In this document: in pieces, positions 8,747 to 17,938 of the stretch
Numbering within the stretch: position 1 is the stretch's first letter
Layout: each line of letters starts with the position of its first letter
Origin: GCA-002793235 sp965267355
GTDB taxonomy: Bacteria > Bacteroidota > Bacteroidia > Flavobacteriales_E > Vicingaceae
Length of the DNA stretch: 64,000 nucleotides
Assembly: GCA_965267355.1 (NCBI GenBank)
Contig: OZ253956.1
Span: 2,294,001-2,358,000 of the forward strand
Direction of reading: 5' to 3'
Position numbers and translations under genes: made by a program
Notes under the pieces: generated by a model
The model's database searches: none
The model's input: only the letters and a program-made list of their open reading frames with translations
Told to the model about the DNA's origin: nothing

Positions 8747-8777
8747 CAAATTTAGATATTTAATATTTGTAAATCAA
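8747..8777 (-). promoter_or_regulatory. Promoter of rplS
   Basis: On the minus strand the -7 element TAAATTTG (8747-8754) and a TTG -33 element (8775-8777) are separated by 20 nt. The rplS start codon is 34 nt downstream of the -7 element. Confidence 0.7.
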
Positions 8778-8792
8778 CAAAAAGATTAAAGT

Positions 8793-10625
8793 TTATTTAT
8801 TTTTATTTTCTTCAGATTCTAATAATTGCATTTGGTAAGTTTTTGCATAGGTCCCTTTTGTTTCTAGCAAAGTTTCATGAGTACCTTCTTCTATGATTTC
8901 GCCATTTTCTAAAACTAAGATTTTATCTGCACCTTTTACGGAAGAAACTCTATGGCTAATAATAATTGAAGTTCTGTTTTTCATTAGCCTTTTAAGATTG
9001 GTTAAAATTTTATCTTCGGTTTCTGTATCTACGGCAGATAAACAGTCGTCAAATATTAAAATATTAGGAGATTTAATAATTGCTCGGGCAATAGATATAC
9101 GTTGTTTTTGCCCTCCTGAAAGAGTAATGCCTCGTTCACCAATTTTAGTTTTAAATCCTTTTGGAAACTCTACAATATTACTATGTATCACAGCATCTTT
9201 TGCTGCTTGTTCAATAACTGATTTATCAGGCAATTCGTTTTTATACCCAAAAGCAATATTATTTTCTATAGTATCAGAAAATAAAAATACTTCTTGAGGT
9301 ACGAGTCCAACATGTTCTCTGTATTGATTGAGATTAATTTCTTTTATATCTACATCATCAATTAGTATTTTACCTGTGTCTGTATCATAGTTTCTTAAAA
9401 GCAAGTTAATAATGCTAGATTTTCCAGCACCAGTTTTACCAATTACAGCTAGTGTTTCCCCTTGTTTGATTTCAAAAGAAATGTTTTTTAAAGCAGTAAT
9501 ACCAGACTCAGGATATGTAAAAGATACATTGTTAAATACTATATTCCCTTTTAGTTTTAATTCTTCACTGGTTGGATTTTGTATGGCGGGTTTGGTATTT
9601 AAAAACTCATTAATTCTGGTTTGAGATGCAGCTGCTCGTTGTATAATTGAAGTAACCCATCCAATTGCTGTAACAGGCCAGGTAAGCATATTAATGTAAA
9701 TAACAAATTCTAAAATGTTACCTTTAGTTAGTTTATCTGCTTCTGGAATTAAAGGGTTGTTAGTGTGAGCTATGTACTCACTACCTCCAACATAAATTGT
9801 AAAAATGGTACTCATTCCAATTAGAAGCATCATTACAGGAAAGAAAAAGGCATTGGTTTTTACAAGATTCATCGATCTTGTCCTATATGATTCATTATCA
9901 TTATCCATTTTAGACAGAAAAAACTTTTCTTTCACATAAGATTTTAAAATTCTAATGCCTGAATATGATTCTTGTGAAAGTGTAGTAATGTCGGATAGTT
10001 TTGCTTGAACTCTTTCACTTTGCTTATTTATTCTATTACTTACCAAATAGATAATAACAGAAAGAATAGGCAAAGGAATGAGTGAAAAGAGGCTTAATCG
10101 TACATTTATCGAAAACATTGTAGGAATAACCATAGAAAATAATACAATAAGGTTGATGGTGTACATAATTCCAGGGCCAAGGTACATTCTTACTTTACTT
10201 ACATCATCACTTATTCGGTTCATTATATCACCAGTATTATTTTGCTTGTAAAATGTTAAACCTAATTCTTGATAATGATTAAATATTTCATTTTTTAAAT
10301 CATATTCCATTAACCTAGATGCGATAATGATGGTTTGCCTCATGAAGAAAGTAAACAACCCTTTAATTATATATAGAGCTAATACAATTAAACCAAAAGT
10401 TAATACTATCCGACCAAATGAATATCCTTCAAAAAAATGACTAAGAAAATATCCTTCATTAATTTCTTTTCCACTTATTTGAGCGTCAGCCAAGTCAAAA
10501 GCTTGCCTAATTACTTGAGCAGGGAAGAGCCCAAAAATATTTGCACCCAACACAAATAAAAAGCCTAATAACAAGCGATACTTGTACTTTAAAATATATT
10601 TGTTTAGGTGTTTTAACGATTTCAT
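8793..10625 (-). CDS. ABC exporter half-transporter (permease fused to ATPase)
   Basis: The 610-residue protein has six membrane segments in the first 330 residues, then a nucleotide-binding domain with Walker A GKTGAGKSS (near 395), signature LSGGQKQR and an H-loop ISHR. It belongs to the MsbA/LmrA-like multidrug or lipid exporter group and would act as a dimer in the inner membrane. The Walker B reads ILIFDDCLSAVD, so the usual catalytic Glu is Asp, as in the degenerate half of heterodimeric exporters. No second half is encoded nearby. It is divergent from the leucine dehydrogenase gene, a neighbourhood I recall as common in Flavobacteriia. Confidence 0.9.
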   Translation of the reverse strand: MKSLKHLNKYILKYKYRLLLGFLFVLGANIFGLFPAQVIRQAFDLADAQISGKEINEGYFLSHFFEGYSFGRIVLTFGLIVLALYIIKGLFTFFMRQTIIIASRLMEYDLKNEIFNHYQELGLTFYKQNNTGDIMNRISDDVSKVRMYLGPGIMYTINLIVLFSMVIPTMFSINVRLSLFSLIPLPILSVIIYLVSNRINKQSERVQAKLSDITTLSQESYSGIRILKSYVKEKFFLSKMDNDNESYRTRSMNLVKTNAFFFPVMMLLIGMSTIFTIYVGGSEYIAHTNNPLIPEADKLTKGNILEFVIYINMLTWPVTAIGWVTSIIQRAAASQTRINEFLNTKPAIQNPTSEELKLKGNIVFNNVSFTYPESGITALKNISFEIKQGETLAVIGKTGAGKSSIINLLLRNYDTDTGKILIDDVDIKEINLNQYREHVGLVPQEVFLFSDTIENNIAFGYKNELPDKSVIEQAAKDAVIHSNIVEFPKGFKTKIGERGITLSGGQKQRISIARAIIKSPNILIFDDCLSAVDTETEDKILTNLKRLMKNRTSIIISHRVSSVKGADKILVLENGEIIEEGTHETLLETKGTYAKTYQMQLLESEENKNK

Positions 10626-10783
10626 TTTGCTAATAATGTGATTCTAAATAATTAGAAAATAGCTGTTACAATTCAGTAAAAACATTACCTTTGTCAGCCT
10701 TTGTAAGTCTAAAAAGTTTTTTGTTTTTCTGCTTACAAAAGTAAATCTTTAATTTGACTTAGACGGAATTTAAAACTATTGTT

Positions 10784-11866
10784 ATGACAGATATATTAGA
10801 GCTAAAAGATGTTGCTTCTACAGACAAAAATGTGTTGGCACAAATGGTAAACATGGATCACGAGCAAGTACTTTTTTGTCAAGACAGAGCAACAGGACTT
10901 AAAGCAATTATAGCTGTTCATAATACAGTTTTAGGGCCTGCTCTTGGAGGTACTAGAATGTGGAATTATACCAATGAAGAAGATGCTTTAACAGATGTGT
11001 TAAGGCTTTCAAGGGGAATGACTTATAAAAACTCTATTTCGGGGTTAGATTTGGGTGGAGGTAAAGCGGTTATCATTGGTGATTCACACACCCAAAAGAA
11101 TGAAGCTTTATTTAGAAGGTTTGGACAGTTTGTTGAATCATTAAGTGGTAAATACATTACAGCAGAAGATGTTGGAATTTCTCCTCAAGATATGGTTTGG
11201 GTTAACCAAGAAACTAATCATGTAGCTGGATTGCCTGGTAAGAGTGGAGACCCATCTCCTGTAACTGCTTACGGTGTTTACATGGGGATGAAAGCTTGTG
11301 CAAAAATTCAGTTTGGAACCGATGCTTTAAGCGGAGTAAAAGTTTCGGTTCAGGGAGCTGGTCATGTAGGACAATATTTGATTAAGCATTTAATACAAGA
11401 AGGTGCTGAAGTTTTTGTGACAGACATACATGAACCGAGTTTGAAGGAAGCAGCTGATTTAGGAGCAAAGGTTGTTGGTTTAGAAGAAATATATGATTTA
11501 GATGTGGATGTATATGCTCCGTGTGCTTTGGGTGCAACCGTTAATGATGATACTTTATCACGGTTAAAATGCTCAATTATAGCAGGTGCAGCGAATAATC
11601 AGTTGGCTAATGAAGCAATTCATGGACAAGCAGTGATGGATAAAGGGATGGTTTACGCACCAGACTTTATGGTTAATGCTGGTGGAGTAATTAATTGTTT
11701 TGCCGAAGTAGATGGAAGAACTTCAGAATGGGCTATGGAAAAAGCAGCTCAGATTTATGATACTACTATAGAAATTGTAAACGGCTCTAAAACTACTAAT
11801 ACGCCAACTTATGCTATAGCAAACAAAATGGCAGAAGATAGAATTAAGAATAAACTTAAAGGTTAA
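10784..11866 (+). CDS. Leucine dehydrogenase (Glu/Leu/Phe/Val dehydrogenase family)
   Basis: The enzyme reversibly deaminates branched-chain amino acids with NAD to 2-keto acids. In this bacterial group that also feeds branched fatty acid synthesis. The 360 residues contain the substrate-binding Lys82 (MTYK), the catalytic Lys94 in the GLDLGGGK motif, and a Rossmann fold with GAGHVGQYL near 191-199. The length fits octameric leucine dehydrogenases, which are shorter than glutamate dehydrogenases. A possible TACCTTTG -7 element lies at 10686-10693. It is followed 24 nt later by nusB, and the two probably form one transcript. Confidence 0.93.
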   Translation: MTDILELKDVASTDKNVLAQMVNMDHEQVLFCQDRATGLKAIIAVHNTVLGPALGGTRMWNYTNEEDALTDVLRLSRGMTYKNSISGLDLGGGKAVIIGDSHTQKNEALFRRFGQFVESLSGKYITAEDVGISPQDMVWVNQETNHVAGLPGKSGDPSPVTAYGVYMGMKACAKIQFGTDALSGVKVSVQGAGHVGQYLIKHLIQEGAEVFVTDIHEPSLKEAADLGAKVVGLEEIYDLDVDVYAPCALGATVNDDTLSRLKCSIIAGAANNQLANEAIHGQAVMDKGMVYAPDFMVNAGGVINCFAEVDGRTSEWAMEKAAQIYDTTIEIVNGSKTTNTPTYAIANKMAEDRIKNKLKG

Positions 11867-11890
11867 TTAAGTAAGGTATAAGAAAAAGGT

Positions 11891-12841
11891 ATGATAAGCA
11901 GAAGGTATCTTCGCATAAAAGTTTTTCAGGCATTGTATGCCTATTTTCAGTCTGACGATAAAAGTGAAAAACACATAGAAAATGAATTGTTTCTGAGTAT
12001 TGAACGAATGCACGATTTGTATTTGTTATTACTTACTGTTGGTCAAGAATTGATTCATCAAGCCAACCTTAAAATGGAGGAGGCAAAAAAGAAAAGGTTG
12101 CCTACTGAAGAGGATTTGAACCCGAACACCAAATTTGTTGATAATGCTGTTTTCAGAATGCTACGTGAGGATGCCTCATTAAACGAACAGATTAAGAACA
12201 AAAAACTCTATTGGTCTGCTGATCAGGAAGTAATGCTTAAGTTTTTTAATTATTTAAGAAAGCACCCTGTTTATACTGAGTACATGTCAAGTAGAGAAAC
12301 GACTTTTGAGCAAGACAAAAAGTTTGTGGTTGATTTCTACAAAAAAGTTATTCCTGAATTTGAGTTGTTAATTTCTGAGATACAAGATAAAAGTATTTTT
12401 TGGGGGTATGATGAGATGGATTTTATTTTGAGTATGGTAATTAAAACCATTAAAAAGACTGATGAAAAATCTCAGAAAATAAAGTTGTTACAAACTTATA
12501 GGGATGAAGCAGAGGATAAAGAATTTGTAAAAAACTTATTGCATAAAACTATTGCTAACGATGCTGAAAATGCAACCCTAATAGCTGACAAGACTCAAAA
12601 TTGGGATGTAGAACGAATAGCCATGATAGACATTTTATTAATGAAAATGGCACTGACTGAGTTATTATATTTTAAATCTATACCTGTAAAAGTTACTTTA
12701 AACGAGTACATTGAATTATCTAAATGGTACAGTACCCCAAAAAGTAAAGTATTTGTAAATGGTGTGCTTGATAAATTAGTTGCCGAATTGAAAGCCAACG
12801 GCAAACTCAAAAAAATGGGTAAGGGGCTGATTGATAGTTGA
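11891..12841 (+). CDS. nusB: Transcription antitermination protein NusB, long Bacteroidota form
   Basis: NusB binds boxA RNA with NusE (S10) and promotes rRNA transcription. The classical NusB core is the C-terminal part (about 170-305), with the WDVERIAMIDILLMKMALTEL helix and VTLNEYIELSKWYSTPKSKVFVNGVLDKL. The first 150 residues start with an RRYLRIKVFQALYAYFQS helix and then carry an insertion. The total of 316 residues is about twice the E. coli length and is usual for this phylum. It is the second gene after leucine dehydrogenase and converges with the DUF819 gene 4 nt away. Confidence 0.92.
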   Translation: MISRRYLRIKVFQALYAYFQSDDKSEKHIENELFLSIERMHDLYLLLLTVGQELIHQANLKMEEAKKKRLPTEEDLNPNTKFVDNAVFRMLREDASLNEQIKNKKLYWSADQEVMLKFFNYLRKHPVYTEYMSSRETTFEQDKKFVVDFYKKVIPEFELLISEIQDKSIFWGYDEMDFILSMVIKTIKKTDEKSQKIKLLQTYRDEAEDKEFVKNLLHKTIANDAENATLIADKTQNWDVERIAMIDILLMKMALTELLYFKSIPVKVTLNEYIELSKWYSTPKSKVFVNGVLDKLVAELKANGKLKKMGKGLIDS

Positions 12842-12845
12842 TAGT

Positions 12846-14096
12846 CTAAGAAGCCATTTCCATCAGCGTAGCACAAATGATTGCTCCATAAGTACCTAAA
12901 GCATACCCCAGTACGGCCAATAATACACCTACAGGTGCTAAGCTAGGATGAAATGCGGAAGCAACAACTGGAGCAGAAGCTGCTCCACCTACATTAGCTT
13001 TACTACCAACTGCCAAAAAGAAGAAAGGAGCTTTAATAATTTTAGCTACCAAGAATAATAGCCCTACATGGAAAGCCATCCATATTAAACCTACAATAAT
13101 AAAATCCCAGTATTCAGCTAATTGTGAAAGGTCGATTTTCATACCTATGATGGCTACTAATATGTAAATAAACACACTACCCATTTTAGAAGCTCCCACA
13201 CCTTCTAAACTCCTAAGCTTTGTAAAAGAAGCAGCTAACCCAATAGTTGTTGCTAGTACCACAATCCAAAAAAACTGACTGGATAAAACAGAATCTGATA
13301 GATTAGGAGAGGAGGTAGCCCAACTGCCAAATATTTCAGCTAAGAAATGAGCTAAACCGACACCTCCAAAGGCAATGGCAAATATTTTAATCATATCAGC
13401 TAATGTAGATTTTCGTTCTACACTTGCTGTATAGTTTGCCATTTTGTTTTTCAGGTTTTCTATTGCTGATGAATCTGCTTTTAGCCATTTGTCAATTTTA
13501 TCAGCTTTGCCAGCTCCCAAGAGAATAAATGCCATCCAAATATTTGCCACAACTACATCAACAGCCAACATTGCTCCGTATTTCTCTACATTAAACTGAT
13601 ACAGCTCTAACATAGCAGTTTGGTTAGCTCCACCACCAATCCAACTGCCTGCGAGTGTAGCTAACCCTCGCCATACTGCATCAAAGTCTGCTCCTCCAAC
13701 TGTTTCTGGCGAAAAAGTAGAAGTGATTAGAATGGCTATAGGTCCACCAAGTACAATACCTATAGTAGCTGTAAAAAACATAATTAATGCTTTAGGTCCG
13801 AGTTTTATAATTCCTTTTAAGTCGGTACTAAGTGTCATTAAAATCAATGAGGCAGGTAAAAAATAATTTTTAGCAATAGGCCATAGGCTAGATGTTTTTG
13901 GAGAGATAATATTAGTACTGCTCAAAATAGCAGGTAATAAATAACACATTAATAAAGCAGGAATGAACTTATAAAACCGGTAAAAACTTTTTTTCTGAGA
14001 GGTATAAAATACGATACCTAAACAGCATGTTAACAAGCCAAATACAACGGCATCATTGGTAATTAATGGTTCTATTATGTTTTCTCCTTCAGGCAT
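12846..14096 (-). CDS. DUF819 family integral membrane protein
   Basis: The 416-residue protein has about ten hydrophobic segments with Gly-rich turns, including LAGSWIGGGANQTAM (near 150-165) and AVGSKANVGGAASAPVVA (near 360-378). Both motifs mark the DUF819 (YjcL-like) family, whose transported substrate is unknown. It starts 3 nt after the stop of the amidohydrolase gene and is the third gene of a minus-strand operon beginning at 17116. The neighbour suggests uptake or export of a compound that the amidohydrolase processes, but this is only contextual. Confidence 0.88.
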   Translation of the reverse strand: MPEGENIIEPLITNDAVVFGLLTCCLGIVFYTSQKKSFYRFYKFIPALLMCYLLPAILSSTNIISPKTSSLWPIAKNYFLPASLILMTLSTDLKGIIKLGPKALIMFFTATIGIVLGGPIAILITSTFSPETVGGADFDAVWRGLATLAGSWIGGGANQTAMLELYQFNVEKYGAMLAVDVVVANIWMAFILLGAGKADKIDKWLKADSSAIENLKNKMANYTASVERKSTLADMIKIFAIAFGGVGLAHFLAEIFGSWATSSPNLSDSVLSSQFFWIVVLATTIGLAASFTKLRSLEGVGASKMGSVFIYILVAIIGMKIDLSQLAEYWDFIIVGLIWMAFHVGLLFLVAKIIKAPFFFLAVGSKANVGGAASAPVVASAFHPSLAPVGVLLAVLGYALGTYGAIICATLMEMAS

Positions 14097-14099
14097 AAT

Positions 14100-15821
14100 T
14101 TATTGTTTTAGCGAAAATACACTTTCTCCGTTAATAAAGGTTTCTAGAACTTTTGTGTTCAATACTTTTTCTTCTTGGGCTTGCATAATATCGGTATCTA
14201 GAATAACAAAATCAGCAGCTTTTCCAACCTCTAAACTTCCTTTTTCATTTTCTTCAAAATTAGATAAGGCTGCCCAAATAGTCATTCCTCTTAATGCTTC
14301 TTCTCGGGTTAGTGCATTTTCCATTTGATATCCGCTTTCGGGGTAACCTTTATTATCTTTTCTAAAAACCGCAGCATAAAAAGTTTTAAAGGGACTAATA
14401 TCTTCAACGGGGAAATCTGTACCTAGAGCAACAATTCCGTTTTGGTTTAATAAATCTTTATAGGCGTAAGCACCTTTAATTCTTTCAGCACCTAATCTTT
14501 CATCAGCCCAATACATATCGGAAGTGGCATGCGTGGGCTGTATAGATGGAATGATGGTGTATTTGCTATAATATTCAAAATCTTCAGGATGAATTACTTG
14601 AGCATGTTCTATTCTCCATCTTTTGTCATTAACTCCTTTTAAAGCATCAGCATAAACTTGTAAAATCATTCTGTTGGCTGAATCACCTATGCAGTGTGTA
14701 TTCATTTGAAATCCTTTTTCATAAAGTAAAGGAGCATACTTTTCAAAAAATGATTTAGGCTTAATTAATAATCCATGATGATGAGTTTCGTTAATGTCTG
14801 AATAGGGTTCAATTAAAGCTGCACCTCTTGATCCAAGAGCCCCGTCCGCGTAAAACTTAAAAGAGCATACATTTAATAAATCTGTTTTATAAGTGCCTTT
14901 TTCCAAATAGTAATCTAAATTTGGTTGGTTAGCACTCACCATAGCATAAACTTTCATTTTTAGCTTACCACTTTGTTGCAATTTGTCTATTAACTCAATG
15001 GTGTCTTTACCCAAACCAGCATCATCAACTGTAGTAATTCCCATTGCAAATAAATTTTGCTGAGCCTTAAGTAAGGCTGTTTCAATTTTTTCGTTAGTAG
15101 GTGTTGGAATGTGCTTTGAAACTAAATCAATGGCATTATCAATTAATATTCCAGTAGGTTCCCAGTAGGGGTATTTTAAATGATTAACTTCTTCAACCAT
15201 TAATTTATTTGCCAACCAACTTGGATTTCCATTTGGAATAAAAGTTGACATAATCGCACCACCATCAGCTTTAGATTCAGAGTTAATTCCAGCAATTTTT
15301 AATGCCTTTTTATTGGCAAGTGCAGCATGCCCATCAATTCGTATTAACAGAACTGGTCTATCAGGAAACAATTCATCTAATTTGAATCTAGTAGGAAATT
15401 CTTTTTCTTCCCAATCGTTCTGATCCCAGCCTCTGCCAATTATCCATTCATCGTTATGGTTTTTTGCAAATGCTTTTGCTTTGCTTAATACTTCACCATA
15501 AGATTTAGTACCTACTAAATCTACTTGATTTAAGTTGAGAGCATACCCAACAAAATGGCAATGAGCATCAATAAATCCTGGGAAGATAGGTTTCTTTTGA
15601 GCATCAATTATTTTTGTTGCATTATGATATTTGTTCATAATTTCATGCTCTGGGCCAATCTCTAAAATTTTACCATCCTTAATAGCCATTGCTTCTTCAA
15701 TATCAAATGCATCGTTTACGGTGTATATTTTGGCATTATGTACTACTAAATCTATTTGTTCGGTTGGAGTACAACTGTATAGTATTATTAGTGATAATAT
15801 GTATAGGGTATTTTTTTTCAT
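14100..15821 (-). CDS. Amidohydrolase_3 family lipoprotein (YtcJ-like)
   Basis: The 573-residue metal-dependent hydrolase of the amidohydrolase superfamily would act on an amide or imine bond of an unknown substrate. A lipobox (LYSC, about residue 16) suggests attachment to the membrane on the periplasmic side. Metal-binding motifs visible are DAHCH (near 85), a later MNTHCIGD histidine, and GTDFPVED with the conserved Asp near 480. The start codon overlaps the stop of the upstream membrane protein gene (ATGA), showing translational coupling. DUF819 follows 3 nt downstream. Confidence 0.9.
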   Translation of the reverse strand: MKKNTLYILSLIILYSCTPTEQIDLVVHNAKIYTVNDAFDIEEAMAIKDGKILEIGPEHEIMNKYHNATKIIDAQKKPIFPGFIDAHCHFVGYALNLNQVDLVGTKSYGEVLSKAKAFAKNHNDEWIIGRGWDQNDWEEKEFPTRFKLDELFPDRPVLLIRIDGHAALANKKALKIAGINSESKADGGAIMSTFIPNGNPSWLANKLMVEEVNHLKYPYWEPTGILIDNAIDLVSKHIPTPTNEKIETALLKAQQNLFAMGITTVDDAGLGKDTIELIDKLQQSGKLKMKVYAMVSANQPNLDYYLEKGTYKTDLLNVCSFKFYADGALGSRGAALIEPYSDINETHHHGLLIKPKSFFEKYAPLLYEKGFQMNTHCIGDSANRMILQVYADALKGVNDKRWRIEHAQVIHPEDFEYYSKYTIIPSIQPTHATSDMYWADERLGAERIKGAYAYKDLLNQNGIVALGTDFPVEDISPFKTFYAAVFRKDNKGYPESGYQMENALTREEALRGMTIWAALSNFEENEKGSLEVGKAADFVILDTDIMQAQEEKVLNTKVLETFINGESVFSLKQ

Positions 15822-17116
15822 AAAACCTTATTTAATAAACCGTACTTAGCTTTTAGTTTGTCAATATCAATAACAATCAATAATAGGATAAATATAAAAA
15901 TTAGTGTAGGAATTTTATACCTAATTATTGCTCCAAATACAGGTGTAGTTAAACCTATTAAAATATAGAGCATTAATGAAAATGAAAAACAAAACCAGAA
16001 TAGGGATTTAGCATTATCGGCTATTGTTTTTCGGTGAATGATGGTAATAATTATTGATGCAATAACCATTAAATTTTCTATAAAACTCAGTAAAACAAAA
16101 AAAGAGCTGCATTCCCATGGGTAAGGACGAATTATTGTTATAAGTAGGGCATTTGGGATATTTTTAATGATAGAAACTCCATCGGTCAGTTCTGGAATAA
16201 TAAAACCACTATTGGTTTGAATTTCAGTGATAAACCTTGAAAAAGCTTGCTGTTTGTTTGAAATTTGGAAAACAATATCCCAATTCTCATTAAAACTAGG
16301 CATAATTGTTACAATTAAAAAAAATAAAAGACTAGCAATTAAATAGCTAAATGCTGGTTTTATTTTCATGTATTTATTTATTCCAAAACCAATAACAGGA
16401 ATAAATAGAGCGACTAATAAATAAAATTTAGTGTAGAGTAATAATAAGCCACTGAAAAGAAGAAAAATAATGTTAATTGCTCTTGGTTTAGCATATAAAC
16501 TATACATTAATAAACCTAAAGAAAATAATATTATTCCTTCTTTTAGCAACCCAGAACCCCAAAATAGGAGAGAGGGAATAAAACTTAATACGAAGAATAA
16601 TGCTTTTTCTTTTCCAGCTAAAATGTGTTTAACACTTTTGTAGATTAATGTTAAGCCGATTAAGGAAACAAAATTCATAAATATATTATGCACTTGAAAA
16701 TGGCCAAAAGAGAACAATCTAATAAAAGCATTAAACCGAATAATAATGTGACTATCACTAAACAAATCAGCATTGTAGGGACGAACCCAATATGACATGC
16801 TGTTGTAATAGTTTTTATTGAAATATTCAGAGTTGTTATCAATTGCAAAAAGCATTTTTAGATAATCAATAGGTTTGTTTGTAAGTGCATCAAACATCAC
16901 TTTACTATCATCAAAATATTTAAAAATATCGGCAGTATTTCTATCCGTATAATAATAGGTGTAGATGGCTGTTAGAATTACACTAGTAGCTATTTTCAGT
17001 CCAAAGAGAATATAAAACCATTGAGTAGGAATATTAGTGTCTTTAAAAAGACTTAATTTGCTGATTAATAAGCAAAATGCAAGAAAGTAAAATATGCTTA
17101 GTAAAAATTCTACCAT
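15818..17116 (-). CDS. Polytopic membrane protein of unknown function
   Basis: The 432-residue protein has about ten to eleven predicted membrane helices. A hydrophilic loop at about 75-120 contains the segment SMSYWVRPYNADLFSDSH. The general layout resembles polysaccharide polymerase or glycosyltransferase-like membrane proteins, but no signature residue supports a firm call. It is the first gene of the operon with the amidohydrolase (4-nt ATGA overlap) and DUF819. It is divergent from nth with 63 nt between the start codons. Confidence 0.75.
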   Translation of the reverse strand: MVEFLLSIFYFLAFCLLISKLSLFKDTNIPTQWFYILFGLKIATSVILTAIYTYYYTDRNTADIFKYFDDSKVMFDALTNKPIDYLKMLFAIDNNSEYFNKNYYNSMSYWVRPYNADLFSDSHIIIRFNAFIRLFSFGHFQVHNIFMNFVSLIGLTLIYKSVKHILAGKEKALFFVLSFIPSLLFWGSGLLKEGIILFSLGLLMYSLYAKPRAINIIFLLFSGLLLLYTKFYLLVALFIPVIGFGINKYMKIKPAFSYLIASLLFFLIVTIMPSFNENWDIVFQISNKQQAFSRFITEIQTNSGFIIPELTDGVSIIKNIPNALLITIIRPYPWECSSFFVLLSFIENLMVIASIIITIIHRKTIADNAKSLFWFCFSFSLMLYILIGLTTPVFGAIIRYKIPTLIFIFILLLIVIDIDKLKAKYGLLNKVL

Positions 17117-17166
17117 GATTTTTGAGAGAAATAAAGGTAGTCAATTAATTTACTTCTTTAAAAATG

Positions 17167-17174
17167 TATTTTTG
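17167..17174 (+). promoter_or_regulatory. -7 element of nth
   Basis: TATTTTTG matches TAnnTTTG and ends 5 nt before the nth ATG at 17180. The mRNA would then start at or next to the initiation codon. No clear TTG -33 element is seen at the right distance. Confidence 0.5.
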
Positions 17175-17179
17175 TTTTT

Positions 17180-17830
17180 ATGACAAAGAAAGAAAGGTTT
17201 AAACAGTTTGTTGAATATTTTAGTGAGCATAATCCTAATCCTGAAACAGAATTAAATTATTCTAACCCATACGAATTGCTGGTAGCAGTTATTTTATCAG
17301 CTCAATGTACAGATAAGCGAGTAAACATTGTTACTAAAGATTTATTCAAAAGATTTCCTGAACCAGAATCATTGGCTGAAACTGATGTTGAGGAAGTTTT
17401 TCATTATATAAAGAGTATTAGTTATCCAAATAATAAGTCTAAACATTTAGTAGGGATGGCTAAAATGTTGGTTAATGATTTCGAAAGTGTAGTACCTTCT
17501 GAGATTGACGATTTACAAAAAATGCCAGGAGTAGGTAGAAAAACAGCAAATGTAGTAGCAAGCGTTATTTATAATAAACCTACAATGGCTGTTGATACAC
17601 ATGTTTTTAGAGTTGCTGACAGGTTAGGGTTAACTACTAATGCAAAAACACCTTTAGAGACAGAAAAGCAGTTGGTTAAGCACCTTTCAGAAGAAGTAAT
17701 TCCTTTGGCTCATCATTGGTTAATATTACATGGAAGGTACGTTTGTGTTGCTCGAAAGCCTAAATGTGCTCAATGTAACATCACTCATTTCTGTAAAAGT
17801 TACTCGAAAATTTCTGGTTTGGAAAGATAA
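17180..17830 (+). CDS. nth: Endonuclease III
   Basis: This DNA glycosylase/AP lyase of base excision repair removes oxidised pyrimidines. The 216 residues include the helix-hairpin-helix MPGVGRKTANVV with catalytic Lys121 and Asp139 in AVDTH. Four cysteines (189, 196, 199, 205; C-x6-C-x2-C-x5-C) bind the 4Fe-4S cluster. Length and motif spacing match the E. coli enzyme. It stands alone on the plus strand. Confidence 0.97.
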   Translation: MTKKERFKQFVEYFSEHNPNPETELNYSNPYELLVAVILSAQCTDKRVNIVTKDLFKRFPEPESLAETDVEEVFHYIKSISYPNNKSKHLVGMAKMLVNDFESVVPSEIDDLQKMPGVGRKTANVVASVIYNKPTMAVDTHVFRVADRLGLTTNAKTPLETEKQLVKHLSEEVIPLAHHWLILHGRYVCVARKPKCAQCNITHFCKSYSKISGLER

Positions 17831-17867
17831 GTTTCTCAAAAATTCTTTTTTTATACTTACTGTATAA

Positions 17868-17888
17868 TTTTTATTTTAGATGCAACTT
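17868..17888 (+). promoter_or_regulatory. Leader block shared with the downstream PKD gene (copy 1)
   Basis: TTTATTTTAGATGCAACTT occurs here and again at 22599-22619. In each case it lies 47-50 nt before the start codon of a PKD/T9SS gene, and further short matches continue to the shared ATTTCATGAAA at the start. It is probably a duplicated promoter or 5' UTR. Confidence 0.6.
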
Positions 17889-17938
17889 CTATTTTATAAA
17901 TGAAGTCTTGATTTTATAGCTAACTAAAATTTCATGAA

